DNA of 7,182 nucleotides, taken from NCBI GenBank assembly GCA_035281425.1, contig DATEDX010000233.1, positions 1 through 7,182 on the forward strand, read 5' to 3'. The translations under genes were made by a program, and so were the position numbers. Each line of letters opens with the position of its first letter. Position 1 is the stretch's first letter. The stretch is from JAICND01 sp035281425 (GTDB lineage Bacteria > Actinomycetota > Acidimicrobiia > Spongiisociales > ZC4RG35). Shown piece by piece: positions 5,541 to 7,182 of the stretch. The notes below the pieces were generated by a model. That model did no database searches. It saw only the letters and a program-made list of their open reading frames with translations, and was not told the DNA's origin.

Positions 5541-5592
5541 GCGCTGTGAACCATCGGACGGAAGCGGAAAGGGCGTTGGGTGGCAGACCGCT

Positions 5593-6027
5593 TCATTGAG
5601 GCTCGGGCACGTTAGCGGCCACCCAGGCGGTGATTTCTGACAGTGGAGTGCCGGGGCCGAAGATCGCCCCCAGTCCCGCCTTCTTGAGCTGGCCCGCATC
5701 GCCTTCCGGGATAACGCCGCCACCAAACACGACGATGTCGCCCGCGCCCCGTTCCACCAACAGCTGGACCACCCGGGGAAAAAGGGCCATGTGGGCCCCC
5801 GACAGCGACGACAGCCCCACCGCTTGAACGTCCTCGTCGATGGCGGTAGCCACGATCTGCTCGGGCGTCTGGTGGAGGCCGGAGTAGATGACCTCGTTGC
5901 CGGCGTCGCGCAACGCCCGGGCGATGACCTTGGCACCCCGATCGTGCCCGTCCAAGCCCGGTTTGGCGACAAGAATGCGGCGAGGGGGTTTGCTGTTCAA
6001 CGGGCGGAGGTTAACCCCGGCCGCCAA
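5593..6027 (-). CDS. Cobalamin-binding (small) subunit of an acyl-CoA mutase, probably methylmalonyl-CoA mutase
   Basis: This 144-aa protein is a stand-alone B12-binding domain. The base-off signature DxHxxG is present as Asp26-Gly-His28-Asp-Arg-Gly31, where His28 would coordinate cobalt. The later family motifs are SSLSGAH (73-79) and VVFGGGVIP (99-107). It needs a separate catalytic large subunit, which is not in the window. Position ahead of sucCD favours methylmalonyl-CoA mutase, which makes succinyl-CoA, the ligase's substrate. Isobutyryl-, 2-hydroxyisobutyryl- or ethylmalonyl-CoA mutases have similar small subunits and cannot be excluded. The start is uncertain: TTG 6027 is the first in-frame start after a TAA at 6054, and TTG 6000 would give MNSKPPRRILVAKPG, closer to the usual length. 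Neither has a clear ribosome binding site. Confidence 0.88.
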   Translation of the reverse strand: MAAGVNLRPLNSKPPRRILVAKPGLDGHDRGAKVIARALRDAGNEVIYSGLHQTPEQIVATAIDEDVQAVGLSSLSGAHMALFPRVVQLLVERGAGDIVVFGGGVIPEGDAGQLKKAGLGAIFGPGTPLSEITAWVAANVPEPQ

Positions 6028-6079
6028 TCTGACTGCCCGGGTGGGGCTAACTTAAAGCGTATTAGGAAAAGGAGATTCC
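6028..6079. promoter_or_regulatory. Divergent control region between the B12-subunit/sucCD operon and transaldolase
   Basis: These 52 bases separate the two outward-facing transcription units, so both promoters must lie here or inside the adjoining genes. The AT-rich patch at about 6048-6070 stands out in G+C-rich surroundings. Weak -10-like hexamers are TTAAAG (6052-6057, plus strand) and TAATAC (6064-6059, minus strand). Leaderless transcription of the minus-strand gene is possible because no ribosome binding site is seen there. Confidence 0.4.
6067..6074 (+). promoter_or_regulatory. Ribosome binding site for transaldolase
   Basis: AAAAGGAG sits 5 bases before the ATG at 6080 and fixes the transaldolase start. 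Confidence 0.8.
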
Positions 6080-7182
6080 ATGCCCAATTCCCGGCTTTCC
6101 GGTCTAACCGCCGCCGGGCAGAGCGTCTGGTCTGACCAGATCAGCCGTTCCATGCTCGACAGCGGAGAGCTGACCCGACGCGTCACCGAAGACTTCGTCA
6201 CCGGGGTCACCTCCAATCCCACCATCTTTGCCAGCGCCGTGGCTCGGGGGAGCGACTACGACCGCCGGCTGCGCGATTTGTCGCATGACGGAGTCACCGA
6301 CCAGGAGGCGGTGGTCACTTTGATCACGGCCGACATCCAGGATGCCTGTGACGTCCTTCGTCCGGTTTGGGAGTGGAGCGAAGGTGGCGACGGGTTCGTC
6401 TCGGTCGAGGTCAGTCCTCTGGTGGCTCACGATGTCGAGGCCACCGTGGCTGAGGCCAGGGAATGGGTGAAGCACGTCGACCGCTCCAACCTCCTAGTCA
6501 AAGTCCCGGCCACCGGACCCGGAGTGGAGGCAATCCGGCAATTGATCTCCGAGGGCATCTCCATCAACGTGACCTTGATCTTTTCGCTGCAGCGTTATGC
6601 CGAGGTCATTGGCGCCTATCAACAGGGTCTGGCCGAATACGCCGCCAGCGGTGGGCGGTTGAAGGGGGTGGCTTCGGTGGCCTCCTTCTTCGTGTCCCGG
6701 GTCGACACCGAGGTCGATAAGCGCCTGGAGGCGATGGACCACGAGACGGCGCTGGCGCTGCGGGGAAAGGCGGCGATCGCCAACGCCCTCGCCGCCTACG
6801 CCGTGTTCCTCGAGCACTTCCGCAGCGAGACCTGGCAACAGCTGGCCGCCGAGGGCGCTCGGCTGCAGCGGCCGCTATGGGCCTCCACCTCGACCAAAAA
6901 CCCGACCTACTCCGACACCATGTACGTGGAGAACCTGGTTGCCCCCCATACCGTCAACACCATGCCTCTAGAGACCATCGACGCCTACCAGGACCATGGT
7001 CAATACCTGCCTCAACCATTTGGAGCCCTGGAGATCGAAGCAGCCCACGAAACTCTGAAAGCGTTGGAATCGGTCGGTATCGACATGGACGACGTCACCG
7101 CTGTGCTGGAACGGGAAGGCGTGGACAAGTTCTCCAAGTCCTGGAATGAGCTGCTCGCGGTGGTAGGACAGAAGCGCGCCGA
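6080..7182 (+). CDS. tal: Transaldolase (runs off the right edge)
   Basis: Transaldolase transfers a dihydroxyacetone unit between sugar phosphates in the non-oxidative pentose phosphate pathway (sedoheptulose 7-phosphate + glyceraldehyde 3-phosphate = erythrose 4-phosphate + fructose 6-phosphate) in the cytoplasm. The 367 codons seen include Asp19, VTSNPTIF near 43-50, the SVEVSP strand, and LLVKVPATG with Schiff-base Lys141. Later come INVTLIFS, the SVASFFVSRVD strand, STSTKNP and NTMP. The N-terminus MPNSRLSGLTAAGQSVWSDQISR is that of the long bacterial form of about 370 residues, unlike the shorter E. coli TalB. Judged by that length, only a few codons and the stop are missing. The start is set by AAAAGGAG. 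It is divergent from the B12-subunit/sucCD operon and probably begins an operon continuing to the right. Confidence 0.95.
   Translation, partial: MPNSRLSGLTAAGQSVWSDQISRSMLDSGELTRRVTEDFVTGVTSNPTIFASAVARGSDYDRRLRDLSHDGVTDQEAVVTLITADIQDACDVLRPVWEWSEGGDGFVSVEVSPLVAHDVEATVAEAREWVKHVDRSNLLVKVPATGPGVEAIRQLISEGISINVTLIFSLQRYAEVIGAYQQGLAEYAASGGRLKGVASVASFFVSRVDTEVDKRLEAMDHETALALRGKAAIANALAAYAVFLEHFRSETWQQLAAEGARLQRPLWASTSTKNPTYSDTMYVENLVAPHTVNTMPLETIDAYQDHGQYLPQPFGALEIEAAHETLKALESVGIDMDDVTAVLEREGVDKFSKSWNELLAVVGQKRA

Noticed and set aside
4644..5549. 301-aa open frame on the plus strand opposite sucC
   Set aside because: Antisense shadow of a fully conserved gene, with no family features of its own.
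4317..5972. The sucC frame stays open for 144 codons upstream of its ATG, suggesting a longer fused protein
   Set aside because: The extra part overlaps the B12-subunit gene in another frame, has no domain character (Ser/Arg/Pro-rich), and SucC begins canonically with MKIHEYQAKQL at 5540.
1..7182. tRNA, rRNA, CRISPR array, toxin-antitoxin or restriction system
   Set aside because: I saw no cloverleaf-like segment with a TTCGANTC arm, no regularly spaced repeats and no cas or methylase motifs. The HNH gene is of the DUF222 type, with no methyltransferase or specificity partner beside it.

Overview
The window (about 7.2 kb, G+C-rich) looks like actinobacterial DNA. The reasons are a DUF222/HNH ('13E12 repeat' type) gene, an ISL3 element with GGCTCTTCGCGAA-type ends, GTG/TTG starts, strongly G/C-ending codons and an actinobacterial-style long transaldolase. 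A lineage outside the best-known actinomycetes, for example Acidimicrobiia, would fit. That placement is inference: the succinyl-CoA ligase subunits do not look like the mycobacterial versions as I remember them.

Layout. Bases 1-67 probably hold the last codons of a rightward gene, followed by a small hairpin. Bases 68-349 are non-coding and contain an imperfect 18/19-base direct repeat. Bases 350-1682 are a complete ISL3-family insertion sequence: 22-bp inverted repeats matching at 21 positions, an intact 418-aa DDE transposase, and 8-base flanks matching at 6 positions. Bases 1717-2895 encode a 392-aa DUF222/HNH nuclease-like protein whose start lies only 34 bases beyond the IS. Bases 2998-3378 encode a small protein of two ACT domains with a strong ribosome binding site. 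It converges on the next operon, with four bases between the two stop codons and a 14-bp palindrome across the junction.

On the minus strand, 6027 to 3383, there is a three-gene metabolic operon: a stand-alone cobalamin-binding mutase subunit, then sucC, then sucD. Together they suggest a route from an acyl-CoA, most simply methylmalonyl-CoA from propionate, through succinyl-CoA to succinate with substrate-level ATP or GTP formation. The catalytic large mutase subunit is not in the window. Only 52 bases separate this operon from the divergent transaldolase gene (6080 to the window end), a pentose phosphate pathway enzyme.

The left half (1-2895) is accessory or mobile and the right half is core carbon metabolism. 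I found no tRNA, rRNA, CRISPR array or recognisable defence system, and nothing I would call a wholly new system. The points most worth a second look are an internal IS-end-like sequence inside the transposase, a within-gene reversal of G/C strand skew shared by the transposase and the HNH gene, the unusual CoA-binding loop and insertion in SucD, and the free-standing B12 subunit at the head of sucCD.
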